Source: Siphlonurus alternatus
Taxonomy: Eukaryota > Arthropoda > Insecta > Ephemeroptera > Siphlonuridae
Assembly (NCBI GenBank): GCA_949825025.1
Contig: OX463784.1
Location: forward strand, 10,299,431-10,363,430
Reading direction: 5' to 3'
DNA length: 64,000 nucleotides
Made by a program: the position numbers and the translations under genes
In this document: positions 9,940-23,386 of the stretch, piece after piece
Layout of the letters: each line of letters opens with the position of its first letter
How positions within the stretch are numbered: position 1 is the first letter of the stretch
Notes under the pieces: model-generated
What the model was told of the DNA's origin: nothing
Databases searched by the model: none
Seen by the model: only the letters and a program-made list of their open reading frames with translations

Positions 9940-12050
9940 TTTGCTAAAGCTGCAGCTCTAATATACAAAGATATATATTTTTGCAAATTTCATAGAGGTA
10001 GATCATCCAGTCATTTCTCATAAAACTCCCTAATTCTCTCTTCCTGCTAGGCTCACAAACAGAGCAAAATATTTCTAAGTTAAATTTTTAATGTCATAAA
10101 AATATTGCAGCCTAAATATAATGCCATGATGATAATGAGTGAATTATATTGAATTAGCATTGGAACCAAATTGATGAAACATTGTCATTTGTTAATCAAT
10201 GGTTAAAAATGATAACAATGCATTATATTTAATTATTGTAGAGCGATTGAAAGTAATATAAGATAAGTATTTTAATACATTGTTAACATACAGCATCATT
10301 AAAAAAAACTGGTAATGCTTTTTCTTGTCTCTCTAGGTACGTGCATAATATATTTTATATTATGAATTATATTTCTGTTGTATTACATTTAAAAATAAAT
10401 TTGTAAAAACGGTAACAGTTAAAAAAAAAAAATGCTGCGTTAATGTTGCTTATAAATATTTGTTTATTTATTAAAATTGCTTTATGTAGTGTATTTATTA
10501 CCTTCAATAATTGGAACAACTATAAATTGTTAATAAAAACACAACATTTTTTTCTTTTATTTCAAAATATAATATTAACTAATGGCTATTTTTTTTATAT
10601 AAAATAACTGGGAGTACTCATTCATATTTAAACCACATTTTTTTTTATTAATTAATTGTATAAAAAAGAGAAACAGTTAAGCGGCTTATAAAATGACACA
10701 GTTTATAGTTACAATATTAAAATTAAGTATACCTTTAATAAAATTTACACCGAGAGTACATTATGTTTTTAAATAGGTATACATTATAATATTATATATG
10801 CGTTGGAATATACAAGAACGTTAATTATATTATCAATAAACAAATGTAAAATAAAACATGCTATTATTTAAAAAAACATGTAATTTTAATTACATATATA
10901 TATATATATATTTTTATAAAATGTAAACGTATACCACTTGATTATTATTAAAAATATGAAGTGAATTGTAAATAATATGTCCGTTATTAATTAAAATAAT
11001 AACAATGTAGCAATTTATTTCTGTTACTTTTCATTATAATTGAAAGTACAGTTTATTGCAAAAGTTTTAACACTACTTTATAAAATAATAATAATTGTGA
11101 AATATTTTTTGGCACAAATAAGAAAATAAAAATCGGTGCTCCTAAAAAATTCTCTCGCCAAAAGATGACAATGGCATCTCAAGGATTTCTTGTCATATTT
11201 TGGTGACAAGTTTTTGAGGGGCAGGAAATGTACAATGATATGAAATGAATATTGGAGTCATTGCAAAGGCGCTTGCAAAATTGGAGTTCACACAAATTCA
11301 AATTACACAATACATACATATTAAATGGAACACATATAACACCCATAGTATAAAGAATGGTAAGACACTTCATTAAAGAAACAAAATATAACACTAAACT
11401 AAAATAATCAATGCATTTAATCCATTTACACTGTAAAAACAAAGCTTAATAAGAAAAATTTTACAACAGATATAAAAAGAATATCTTTTAGTGACACTGG
11501 CAGCTTATTACACAATTTTTATATGAGCACATGTATATAGGTTCTATAACCATAAGTTTAATATTATATGGTAAATATATTGTCTTTATATAGCATTATA
11601 TAATTATGCTGTGGACGGTTGTATTATACGAGCCCATTTGTTGGGATCAGTATCGATATATTGAGAGTATCTAAGCTTTAAAGCAGACATATTAAAGCAT
11701 TGAATTTAATTAAAGTGTTTAGTAAAAAGCTAAAAACCCTGCTCGCACAGAGTTTTTTTAAGCAGAAATTTACCACAGAGCTTTGTTTTTTTTTGCTTGA
11801 CTCTATATTGTACAGGTCTTTAGGCCTGAATTTGTTACGCTTAGCGATGATTGTGTTAGCAAGGTTCATTTTAGACTTGAATATATAGCAAATTGATATT
11901 TGTCCTTTTCTCTTTAACTATTGATAAAAATATGAAACTTTCATTATTCAGGTCCAATTTTCGTTTATGATAATAGATTTTGTATGACAAATTTCCTTAT
12001 ATTTCAACACCACACTGTTAAAACTGAACAAGGAACACAAAAATTAAGCT
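9940..12050. other. AT-rich sequence, no gene seen
   Basis: Contains a short (TA)n at about 10890-10910 and two 60-90-codon minus-strand frames (11179-11442 and 11678-11869) with no recognisable domain, which I treat as chance. Confidence 0.55.
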
Positions 12051-12054
12051 GCCT

Positions 12055-12225
12055 CTATAGAAGCTTCAAGTCGGCTGATTTTAGGGTGTTCCAACAAAAT
12101 ATAATTACTATGCAAAAAATAGTTAATAAATGCTGAGGAAAAAATCAATTTTTTTAACATGGAGGCTTATGAAATTAAAAAAAAAAAAAAAAAAAACGCT
12201 TGGGAACATTTGAAGCCTGTAGTGT
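12055..12225. mobile_element. Degraded copy of the GAGGCTTCAAG-end MITE
   Basis: The left side (CTATAGAAGCTTCAAGTCGG) and right side (TTTGAAGCCTGTAGTG) are mismatched versions of the termini of the element at 60800-61103. The left side shares the extra subterminal stretch CAAGTCxGCTGATTTT with the right end of that element. The middle is A/T-rich with an A run at about 12178-12196. Confidence 0.5.
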
Positions 12226-12890
12226 GAATATATATATTTTTTTTACCGTAATTTGTTTAAACTATTCCACATCATATAAAAACTACGGATGAATTATTTA
12301 GTAATGAAAATTTTATAGCTTAATTAGTAGGCTAAAAATAAAAGTTAAACTGTATGAGTTTCATTAATAAAAAAAGGTATTTAAGTAGCTGATTACATAC
12401 ACTCGTTAGCAATTAAACTGTCCCTAATTACCGCAAAGTGCGTATATGGAAGCAGAGGAAAAAAAGAGAGAGGTAATTAAGTGGTATTTTAATTTAAATG
12501 TCTTTTTTTAGAGGAAAAAAAAATACATTTCAAATTTAACTAAAAATTAGTTAACAGGGTGCAATTGAATTAGTAAAAAAAAAATAATTATCATATAAAA
12601 ATGTTGTTTTCTGTACTAAACTTATGAAGTTAAAAAAAATATATATTTGTATGCTATAAACTATAAGTAAACACAACTTTTTCCAACTTTATTTTATTCC
12701 CAAGAAAGTTGATATTTATTTTTCTTATCTTCAGTGCACCTTTATAGAAAACTTCAAAGTGCAGAAAATTGCAAATCTATTAATACGTTAAATATAATAA
12801 ATCCAGCTATATTATATTTTTATTTACAAGAAGCACTATATAAATATATAAGGAGATTGTTGTATTGCCTGCATGCTTACAGGATATATA

Positions 12891-13150
12891 TTTTTTTTTC
12901 ACAATGACACACCCCTAAGAGCTTAATAAAGCTCACGGTGGACTAATGGGTAGGGAAAAGGTATAGGGAAAGGATGGTGGCCACGGCCTGTTACGCGTCC
13001 GAGCATTTGCTGCGGTGAGGACTGAGGGAACCGTGGAAAAAAGCAACGTAATTTATACTTGAAATGATCACGCATCCAAACACTAACCACGCTCAACGTA
13101 GCTTGACTTCGGTGATAAACGAGAAGAAGTCAATGCATTGCGCCACGCTC
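12891..13150 (-). mobile_element. Diverged 5S-derived SINE
   Basis: Minus-strand SINE with a T-run (its poly-A tail) at 12891-12899. The 5' head at 13060-13150 matches the heads at 20482-20570 and 58350-58438: a 5S-rRNA-like A/C-box region followed outward by TGGCGCAxTGC. The body differs from the other copies (shared block CCTAAGAGCTTA near the tail, also found at 27235), so it may be a separate subfamily. Confidence 0.7.
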
Positions 13151-13154
13151 AAAC

Positions 13155-14152
13155 TTGAATTCCTTTATTCTATTTTACCTTTATATTCTTTATGTTTATA
13201 TAATGGCAATTAACCAGCTTGAAGAATAAAAAATAACAATTTTAATTATTCAAAAACATTAAAGCATATAGTTGGATGTGTTTTCTTCTTTTCTACTGAC
13301 AAGTAGTGACATTTTATAGTAAAAAATGTATTAATATTTCTGCATGATTTAAATATAATTATAAAAAAAAATATTCGCACCTCCTTCCTTATTCACACTG
13401 TAGAGGGTTGCAGTGAAAGATTATGCGGTATTCCTGTTAAAAAATTTGTTGGTAATCGAAGAGAGTATCACTCTTATTTTGCCAATTTTTAAAAACAATT
13501 CATAATTATCATTTCATCTTTGTTAGGGTTGTTTTATTATTGTCATTAATTACAATGTAACTAAAAATTTGAATGCTATTATTACTTTAAAATAATTTAT
13601 TATTACTATCAAATCAAATATGTTAATTTTAATATTAAATATGTACTTTTTATTATAAATTTGTAATAAAATATAATATTACTATTTCATCACTATAAAA
13701 AAAATTGATTAAAAATGAAATTTAAAAAAAGAATCTTCACTTAATTAAACGGCATTCATCATGTAAAATGAATGGTTTTAACCGTTTCATTTGGTCTGCA
13801 AATAAATTTAAAGACATCATAACTTTGATATTAATTATTAACATAAGTAAATGGTTGTACACTAATTTGTAATAGCTTCAAAATTTAATGTAGGAATGAG
13901 GCCATCAGTGTTAATTAATAAAATAAAACAGAAGTGCAGTTCGTTGTACTGTACATTATGTCGTAATGAAATATTGATTTCCATATCCTTATCAGTAAAA
14001 TATTGAATTCAACTTTCATAATATTTTTATAGATGACATTTTGTTGTTGATTTTCCCTCTATTTTTCAATATATTTATTTTTTCAATTTTTCTATACAAC
14101 CTCAATCACTGAACTTAAAAAAATTTGAATTGAATATCACTTAAAAGTCATT
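13155..14152. other. AT-rich sequence up to the assembly gap
   Basis: No feature beyond simple A/T runs. Confidence 0.6.
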
Positions 14153-14352
14153 NNNNNNNNNNNNNNNNNNNNNNNNNNNNNNNNNNNNNNNNNNNNNNNN
14201 NNNNNNNNNNNNNNNNNNNNNNNNNNNNNNNNNNNNNNNNNNNNNNNNNNNNNNNNNNNNNNNNNNNNNNNNNNNNNNNNNNNNNNNNNNNNNNNNNNNN
14301 NNNNNNNNNNNNNNNNNNNNNNNNNNNNNNNNNNNNNNNNNNNNNNNNNNNN
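14153..14352. other. Assembly gap (200 N)
   Basis: Exactly 200 undetermined bases, a round number suggesting a placeholder gap of unknown true length. Confidence 0.99.
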
Positions 14353-14379
14353 TCAGAGCTAGCACCGATTAGCATTGAG

Positions 14380-14419
14380 TTGTGACGTCATCAAGGACTT
14401 CGTGACGTCATCAAGGACT
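14380..14419. repeat. Two-copy 20-bp direct repeat containing TGACGTCA
   Basis: GTGACGTCATCAAGGACTxx occurs twice in tandem, starting at 14382 and 14402, right after the assembly gap. Each copy carries the palindromic octamer TGACGTCA (14383-14390 and 14403-14410). The array may continue into the gap. Confidence 0.85.
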
Positions 14420-15214
14420 AAATTTCTTACTTTGAACTGCGACTTCGCACGGATGCATCACGCGTGGAAAAAAATGATGCGAATGTTGATTATATACTCT
14501 AAACCCACTTGGTGACTGTCTAATTTGTATTTTGAGGCCTGTATGCCTTTAATATTGAATGAATCAGCAGCATTTCAATATAACTATATATAAAAATCAG
14601 TATGATATATTATAGCGTATACCCCTAGAGTTTGGAAAACTCGTAAAACAGTAGTTTCCATGGTTCCTTCATTAAAAAATAATACTGAAATAAAATCCAT
14701 GCTTGTAAGGATGAGTTTGCTATATTACACCTTCAGTAATATTTATTTAAATGACAGTCTTAAATTGTGACGTCTACATTGACGAATATGACGTAAAATA
14801 CTTGACATTAAACTAAAAAAAAAAACTATTTTAAGTCTCTAAAATTTCACTACAAACGTCATTCTAATCAAACAGAAAATTTTATTTTTTACATGTAAAG
14901 TGAGTGCAAATAATTGATTTATATTCGTACAACACTTACTGTTACTTGTGACGTCATCTGACGTCATAATGACAGTGATTCTTGCTGCCTCTTTAAGTAG
15001 ACGAAGAAAAAAAAATGCTCCCTGGACTTGCAATGTTAAACTTTTCACTTTTTATATCGAATTTTAAAACACGTTGTTTTTTAACAAATAATATATTGGA
15101 TGTTATAAATGAAAATGAGTTCTATATCACACAACGGGCAAGCCCAGTAACACGTAATTTAATAGAAATTGATGATTTTATGCGGTGGATTGGTGAACTG
15201 TCCGGATTTCCCTT
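14420..15214. other. AT-rich sequence with two TGACGTCA sites
   Basis: No gene seen. Two TGACGTCA octamers lie 10 bp apart at 14949 and 14959. Confidence 0.55.
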
Positions 15215-15436
15215 GTATTGTGTGGGCCACTACAACCACAGCCTGGTCTAGCCGGAGCAATGCATAGACCTGTAAAGCCTACACACTGATCCTAGTCGTA
15301 TCAGCAGCACAGTATAAAGGACACGAGCACACACTCGAAGCGTAGAGGTATTTACAATGTAAAAGCCACCTGCACCTGAGAGCGAACCCGAGCCTCCCGA
15401 ACGACAGACAAGCACGCGTCCACTGCGCCACCAAAC
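15215..15436 (-). mobile_element. tRNA-derived SINE
   Basis: On the minus strand the 5' end reads TGGTGGCGCAGTGGACGC (A-box region, about 15417-15432), and about 30 nt further the B-box-like GGGTTCGCTCTC (15378-15389). That spacing and sequence are those of the internal RNA polymerase III promoter of a tRNA gene. A GC-richer body follows to about 15215. A functional tRNA is unlikely because the arms do not fold cleanly and a SINE-like body is attached. Confidence 0.65.
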
Positions 15437-15755
15437 GACTTATAGTACACTGCAATGATTAATTGTTATATTTTACCTGATTATTGCATATTAGGATAGC
15501 GAGTACCTTTTGTTATGTATCGTCATTTTATTCTCTTACTTTTATTGAAACACCCTTTAAATTTTAAATATTACTGCAGTGATGTTATATTCGTATAATA
15601 TCTTTCTTTTATTCTCACGTCTTAAATAGTTACATGACTATGACGTCACAACTTTTTATTAAAGGTGTGAGAAGATATTAAAGGTGAGGAATGACAATTC
15701 ATAACTCAAGGTTCTCTGCAGTAAAAAACTTATATAATCTTTGCTATAAGATTAA

Positions 15756-16019
15756 CCCTAGCATTACCAAGGGCTTTTTTTTTTCACACGCTATATCAAA
15801 GGGGGGAGGGGGAGGGGTCGAAACGACCCTATTTAAATCACATGCCAAAAAAAAGTTAACTATTTTCTCACTACTTTTTTTTGGAAATACAATGCTGGGT
15901 AGCTGACTAAGGATTTCAAATTTTTCAGAATTTTTGGAGCAGTTATTTACACTTTTTTCTCGCTTTAAAAGAGTTATGGGTCAACTTCTTCCCCCCCCCC
16001 CCACTTGATAATGCTAGGG
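15756..16019. mobile_element. piggyBac-like MITE flanked by TTAA
   Basis: The ends CCCTAGCATTAccAAG and CTTGATAATGCTAGGG are inverted repeats, flanked on both sides by TTAA (15752-15755 and 16020-16023). A TTAA target duplication and CCCTAG-type termini are hallmarks of the piggyBac superfamily. The 264-bp element contains G-rich (about 15802-15816) and C-rich (about 15991-16002) tracts near its two ends and no transposase. Confidence 0.88.
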
Positions 16020-16023
16020 TTAA

Positions 16024-16763
<740 letters not shown>

Positions 16764-16799
16764 AGACGCCCCCAGCGAGGAAGGTTCGTCCAAACATCT

Positions 16800-17190
16800 A
16801 TTCCTGATTGACCCCACTTTTCCAAATCACCCTCTTTACATATATGCACTCTAGAACAAATCTTGACTTTGATAGAAGAAAATTGTATCAATAAAAAACC
16901 TCTTCTCTTGAATCAACCTTATCGAATATGTCAAGAAATATTTGATATTTTTTTTTCTTTCAGGCAACTCAATTTTTATGAATAGAAACATCAAGATTCC
17001 ACAAAAAACATCTGTGCTTATAAATAATTTTTGTGAAAGACAATGTTGCTTATTTTAGAATGAAGTATCAATGAATTTTATGAATATATTGAATGTAAAC
17101 CAACTCCCAATGTACTCACTCTAAACAATTGTATAATCAATGGTGCTTTTTTTATTGCATATTCGGATTGTTCATTATTTACATACACCT
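16800..17190. other. AT-rich sequence, no gene seen
   Basis: No open frame or repeat of note. Confidence 0.55.
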
Positions 17191-17191
17191 T

Positions 17192-17402
17192 TGGACACCA
17201 CGAACTTCACTCCTGCTTTGTTTGTTATAGGAGTTACCTCGCAGTCTATGGAGAAGTGGTGAACCAAAATCTTTTGATATGAGAATACTGATGCATCATG
17301 GGAGCTCTTCTTACCTCAACCAAAATTGCAAATCTGCATCTCTGTCTATTGATGCTGCAGCTTTAGCAAGTGAAACAGAGGTAAAGTCGTGATGTCCAGT
17401 GG
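17192..17402. mobile_element. MITE with TGGACACCACGAACTT ends
   Basis: The left end TGGACACCACGAACTTCAC is mirrored by AAAGTCGTGATGTCCAG at the right. Internal landmarks are CCTGCTTTGTTTG, CAGTCTATGGAGAAGTGGTG and a GCAGCTTTAGC motif. Related copies are at 27016-27198, 48654-48833, 57492-57822 and 59540-59695, so it is a repeated family here. Confidence 0.8.
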
Positions 17403-17514
17403 TGTATACAATACATCAAACCGTATACGTTCATACGCTATTTTCGATCGAAGTATAATTAATAAAGTTCAATGTTCCTATATTTAAATAACAGTTTTTT
17501 TTTATTTACATCCT

Positions 17515-17741
17515 AAAGGCGGATTCACATGGGAATTTTTTTCATGTGACGTGACGCGAATAATGCGCACTTGCTGTGACATCCATTGGCGGCCATATTG
17601 GGCGATTAAAAAAAAGAGCATCGCAATTAACGCGATTTCGCTGCCGCAACCTGGCGAATTCGCTCGCCGCATAGGATTTCACAGCTTGTGTGACAAAATC
17701 GCGTCGCATCGCCGTTGTCGCCATCTGAATCCACCTTAAGG
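17515..17741. mobile_element. GC-rich MITE with AAGGCGGATTCA ends
   Basis: AAGGCGGATTCACATGGG at the left is mirrored by CATCTGAATCCACCTTAAG at the right. The interior is rich in GCGATTT/AAATCGC and GGCGGCCAT/ATTGGCG motifs shared with the inverted element at 39812-40155. No coding capacity. Confidence 0.7.
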
Positions 17742-19213
17742 CATATTTACATTGTATTATTTTTGGATTAAGGTGATGCAAATATTGCTTTTTTGCTGTG
17801 AAATCCTATATGGCATTTGATTACGCTGCATGTGATTTTGACGTTGTATTATAATATGGTGAATGCGCATCAAAGCCATCATTAATGTAAATACACCTTT
17901 ACATGTATTTTCAATCAGCGTTTTGTGAAAAAAGAAAAAAAAAAAAAAATCAGACCTTGAAATGAGGCATACTTGGCAAATATTCTTATGAATAAAAATA
18001 AAAGTGAAGTGCTTTTTGAGGCTGAGGGCGAAAGTAAACAACTTGAGGTTCTCTTAACGTAACAATAGACTTTTAGTTATAACAAAGTTCGTGTTGTCGT
18101 ATTGGTTGTAAATAAGGTTCATATTATAATGTATTAACATTGGAAATTCAATTAGTGATGCAATTGTTTGTTTGCATGATTAAACAGTTTTAATAAAAAA
18201 TTCTTTATTACATCGTGTCTCGTATAGAATATTGACTTCGTGATTCGTGTTTTTCAGAATTTAGCTGCTTTGTTATACTTTTCTTGCATTTTTTTTATAA
18301 ACTTGGAAGTACTTTTTTACCAAGTAATAAATAGCTTAATATTATAATAATTACTTCATTGGCATTGTTTAATTCCTAACGTTTCTGTTAATACAATATA
18401 TTATGTACCTAATTAAATCTAATTATGCACATTTTTAATCTGTCTCTAAGCTAGAAAAAGTTTTTTAAATTCAAAGCGAGTTTCTTGAATTTTAATTGAA
18501 CATTTTTATCAATTGACTACATTGAAATATTATAATAAGTTATCACCGTCGATTCCATGCAATAATTATCAGTGGAGATTTTAAAATGGCGTAGGCTTCA
18601 TTAAAGTAGAGGTCCTAATGAATTTGTTTATAATACTTAAAAAATAAATTTTTATATTTGCGTACATTGTATTGGTACAAATAATCATAAAGATATTTTT
18701 TATTAATTGTAAATTAATCAATGTTAAAATAATAAAATATAATCGATTCAAAAATTATTAAACATTAAAGTCAATTTAAAAATATCTATTGAATTTTAAT
18801 ATTAAGTGTATAGTCAGTAAAAATTTGCCAGTTTCAGATACTATAATTCAATTCTCCAATATTTTTTTACTTTTCGAGGGAAAATTAATAAAAACAGGGA
18901 ACTTTTTAGTTATTATTCTTACTATTGGCATTATTAATGTTAATATGTATGCATTATGTGGTTGAAATAAAATAAATAAATAAAATCTCTTTAGAAATAT
19001 TTCATTTCCAACTCATTCTAAACAAATACCTTTATAAGAAACAACAACAAATCCACTACATATAGTAGAAAAATATATAGTCTTAAGTTGTAATCACTCT
19101 TAAAACCGGATAATGTACTTTAAGAAACCACTTAAGAAAGTAATTTTTCTTAACTGAAAATGCCGTAAAAAAAGATATACAAGGGACACAAACTATCATT
19201 TCCAGTTCTCGTA
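17742..19213. other. AT-rich sequence, no gene seen
   Basis: A short A run at about 17934-17948. At 17757-17900 there is sequence resembling MITE debris, with no clear ends. Confidence 0.5.
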
Positions 19214-19438
19214 TCACACAACATTATTTTGATACGTATTTCTTACTTGTTTTTTTGTTAAATCTGATATTACCTTTTTTTGTCGCTGGCTAACTCGTTC
19301 AATAAAGCTGACCTCACGTACGAACTTTCTCAGTAACCTCTGCAGAGACTGCAGGACGCAATAACAAGACGTAGTCCAGTTTAAATAAGCTAAAGAGTGT
19401 CGTAAAAAAACGTAAATTAAAGTTTCGTCGGCTGCCAT
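19214..19438 (-). CDS. Possible first coding exon, unrecognised product
   Basis: A 74-codon minus-strand frame starting with ATG in a CAAAATGGCAGCCGACG context, which is a good initiation context and resembles a common metazoan promoter-proximal motif. The first about 40 residues (MAADETLIYVFLRHSLAYLN onward) have balanced composition and higher GC than the neighbourhood. Possible splice donors (GTACGT, GTGAGG) occur near 19315-19320 on the minus strand. I recognise no family. A 350-bp TTAA MITE starts only about 50 bp upstream of the ATG. It may be a real 5' exon or a chance frame. Confidence 0.25.
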   Translation of the reverse strand: MAADETLIYVFLRHSLAYLNWTTSCYCVLQSLQRLLRKFVREVSFIERVSQRQKKVISDLTKKQVRNTYQNNVV

Positions 19439-19489
19439 TTTGTTTTTTATGGACTTAGGTCTTTACAAAAATTTGTCATGAATCTTTAA

Positions 19490-19839
19490 GGGTAAGGTAA
19501 CGCCACCAATGTTAAAAAAAAATCCCTCTCACAAAAATTCTGAAAAAAATTTAAAATGTTCTCCTCTACACCCCCTATCAGTAGCTAAAATATCAGGTAT
19601 ACAAATACGATCTAGTTTTTGAGTTATGAATTTTTAAAGTTGACCAATTTAACATGGGAGTTTCATTTCTCCATGTTAAAGTAGTCAACTTTAAAAATTT
19701 ATAACTCAAAAACTAGATCGTATTTGTATACCTGATATTTTAGGTACTGATAGGGGGTATAGAGGAGAACATTTTAATTTTTTTTTCAGAATTTTTTGTG
19801 AGAGGGATTTTTTTTAACATTGGTGGCGTTACCTTACCC
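19490..19839. mobile_element. 350-bp near-perfect palindromic MITE flanked by TTAA (copy 1)
   Basis: The ends GGGTAAGGTAACGCCACCAA and reverse complement are flanked by TTAA at 19486-19489 and 19840-19843. The arms pair almost throughout, leaving only a small central loop near 19655-19680. A second copy at 51020-51367 is almost identical. The TTAA target points to a piggyBac-type transposase in trans (inference). Confidence 0.92.
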
Positions 19840-19843
19840 TTAA

Positions 19844-20147
19844 GTTGTTGTCAACACATTTGGTAATGACAAATTTTTTCGTAACTGCCTTAGATTCTGA
19901 GTAAAAAAAAAATATAAAGCTAATTTAATCGGAGGTCAAAGTTCAAAGGTCACTCAAGGTCAACCTATGGTACTTTTTTTTTTGGTACCGCCGCCAAAAA
20001 TGATCAAAATGGTGTTATGTACAAGTACTGAAAATTTCAGCTTTTTTCACTAATAGCCCGTTTTTAATGATTTTTTGGTCCTTACTTTCCTAACTAGTTA
20101 GGAGATATCGCTGATGCAGTAAGAGCACGATATTGTATTATTATTAT
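19844..20147. other. No gene seen
   Basis: Unremarkable sequence with A and T runs. Confidence 0.5.
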
Positions 20148-20570
20148 TATTTTTTTTTTTAATTTTTTTTAATTTTTTAATCAAACCCTATTGGGTACTT
20201 TTATTTACTAATTACATACTATTATACTTTGAAACCCCGAACCTTCCGAAACCCTAACTTGAGCGTTTCGCGGGCTCTTCTGGAACGGGGCCGGCCACGG
20301 CCTTGCAAATCCATCCCGGCATTTGCCTGCGGCTGAGGGAAACGTGGAAACCTCAGCCAAGATGGACGCTACAGCTTTTGTCAATGAACCGGAAGTGCAA
20401 TGGTCCAAAGCCAGGGGAACCACATGGTGGAAAAGCGCAACGTTTTACCCCTGGGTGGGAAACGTGGTTTTTGTTGAAAATGGTCACCCATCCAACTACT
20501 AACCACGCGTGGCGTTGCTTGACTTCGGTGATCTGACGAGACCCGGTCAAGCGCACTGCGCCACACCTCC
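20148..20570 (-). mobile_element. 5S-rRNA-derived SINE (SINE3-like), full length
   Basis: Minus-strand element ending in an A-rich tail (plus-strand T runs at 20150-20190). The head at 20482-20544 matches eukaryotic 5S rRNA: CTCGTCAGATCACCGAAGTC, then the A-box-like CAAGCAACG, then TGGTTAGTAGTTGGATGGGTG (C-box region). These elements of the internal promoter would drive RNA polymerase III. The outermost GGTGTGGCGCAGTGCGCTTG resembles a tRNA-type start. Other copies: 58085-58438 (closest), 48888-49195, 54903-55133, 30720-30930 and 12891-13150. Confidence 0.85.
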
Positions 20571-20574
20571 ATTA

Positions 20575-21030
20575 TTATTATTATGTTATAAATAATCATT
20601 GTTAGTGATGAGGATCATTATTCTTGTTATATATGTTAAAATATTATTAAATATGATTTTTACCAAAAAAAAATTGTATTTAAATTCATAATAGCATTTA
20701 TGGATGAATTGAAAAACTTTTTAATTAGCACAATTATATTTAAAAGTACTTTAACTTAATAACTATAGTATTATCATTGAATATTAAATTTAAAATTCAG
20801 GATACATGAATATGATTTGAATTTATTTGTTAAATGTTTGTAAAAAAACACACGTACAAAACAAAATCATATCTCTCATATATAAATGTAGAATTTTATT
20901 CTTCATGAATATAATTATACATAAAAAATATTTCAATATAAATGAAACTCCCTATACCGTGCATTAAATTAGCTTTTCTAATTTCATTAAACTATAATAG
21001 TTGAAACACGGTAATTTCAGGAATGTATGT
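20575..21030. other. AT-rich sequence, no gene seen
   Basis: No open frame or repeat of note. Confidence 0.6.
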
Positions 21031-21031
21031 A

Positions 21032-22139
<1,108 letters not shown>

Positions 22140-22221
22140 GCAAATTCAATATTCTAGGGTCATACATGACCAAAATGTGTCAATTGTCCCAAAATACCAA
22201 CCAATCAGCAAATTCAATATT
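22140..22221. mobile_element. 54-bp insertion flanked by 14-bp direct repeats
   Basis: GCAAATTCAATATT occurs at 22140-22153 and again at 22208-22221. Between them lies a 54-bp core containing CATACATGACCAAAATGTGT and ending CCAACCAATCA. The same core, flanked by a different 12-bp direct repeat, is at 62522-62597. Two unrelated flanking repeats around one core is the signature of insertion with target-site duplication. Confidence 0.7.
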
Positions 22222-23386
22222 GTTGGGATTTTGTTTTTCATCTAATATGACAATATTAACTCACTAATTAAAATTGTGTTCATCTTAACTAATAGCGTTA
22301 TAGAATATCTGTACTTCTGATTAAAAATAATTCTGAAATACATTATGGACTGAACATAACTGTATTACCTTTAACTACCACCTTACCAAGCATTAGACTT
22401 CTCAGTGCCAATAATGTTCACGCTTGCCTGTCTGACCTTAGTAATTCTTTAAGGAGATTCATCTATCAAGCTATAATAAAACCTAAGCTATTACATTATA
22501 TTTTATTTTTTCTATATTTTAACCACATGAACATAACGTACATTAATCTTACTCAAATATTATAAAACTTAAAGTGAAAAATATATAAAAATTCTATCTC
22601 TGAAATTTCAATTTGCTTACACGTCACTTTGATCATTTATAAAACAAAATATTGCTATAGTCTAGGATTTAATTTTACCTCTTTTATATCTATACAATTT
22701 TAATGTAATTTTTATCGTGTATCTTCGGGAATACTCGGTTTATGATCCACCAATGAGAAAGCTCGTTACAAATTCTCTACCAATGTTACAAACACGACAA
22801 AAAACACATTAAATTGGATGGGGACTACAGTAAAGGTTTTAACCTACTTTATATAGAACGTATATCATACAAATCATCTCCTTTCAATGTTATTTATATA
22901 TTTTTATATAAAAAAAATGTTCATATATCATATAAAACGTTCATATGACAGTGTTAATACGGTTTCATTGACGAAAGATTATTTTATTTTTTTAATTAAT
23001 TCAACTTTCTGCTTCATCGATAGGTATTAACTATATTTTGTAAATATAAATATTGCTATGTATATCATTTATATACATTCAAATACAAGCATTCACGAAA
23101 AAAGCACGTTGAAATTAATTAATAAAACGTCATTGAGAAACTATTGCAAGGTCTTTTCTATCATGCATCTGTTTTTAAAATTCATTCTTGTGACGTGACG
23201 TAAATGGATTTATATTGAACACATACACGTGTTGCATTATAAGAATGGTCGTATTATATTCTTTTGTGTTTCAATTAAATAGGAATTCAATGACGGAATT
23301 TGAGCTTAAGATTCCTAAAATATAACGTCGATAAAAAACTGGTTGCACTTTTCTTCAGAATCGAACATCATTGATTTACTGTAAAA
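22222..23386. other. AT-rich sequence, no gene seen
   Basis: No open frame of note. Confidence 0.55.

Noticed and set aside
11179..11442. 87-codon minus-strand Cys-rich frame
   Set aside because: Considered as a small secreted protein, but there is no clear signal peptide, and AT-rich composition and lack of motif support chance.
15378..15436. Functional tRNA gene
   Set aside because: A and B boxes are present but stems are poor and a SINE-like body follows.
20482..20544. Functional 5S rRNA gene
   Set aside because: Only about half of a 5S gene is present and it is fused to a repeated SINE body with A-rich tail.
20208..20599. Four overlapping 67-77-codon frames
   Set aside because: All lie in the 5S-derived SINE, which is non-coding. 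The same applies to 58085-58487.
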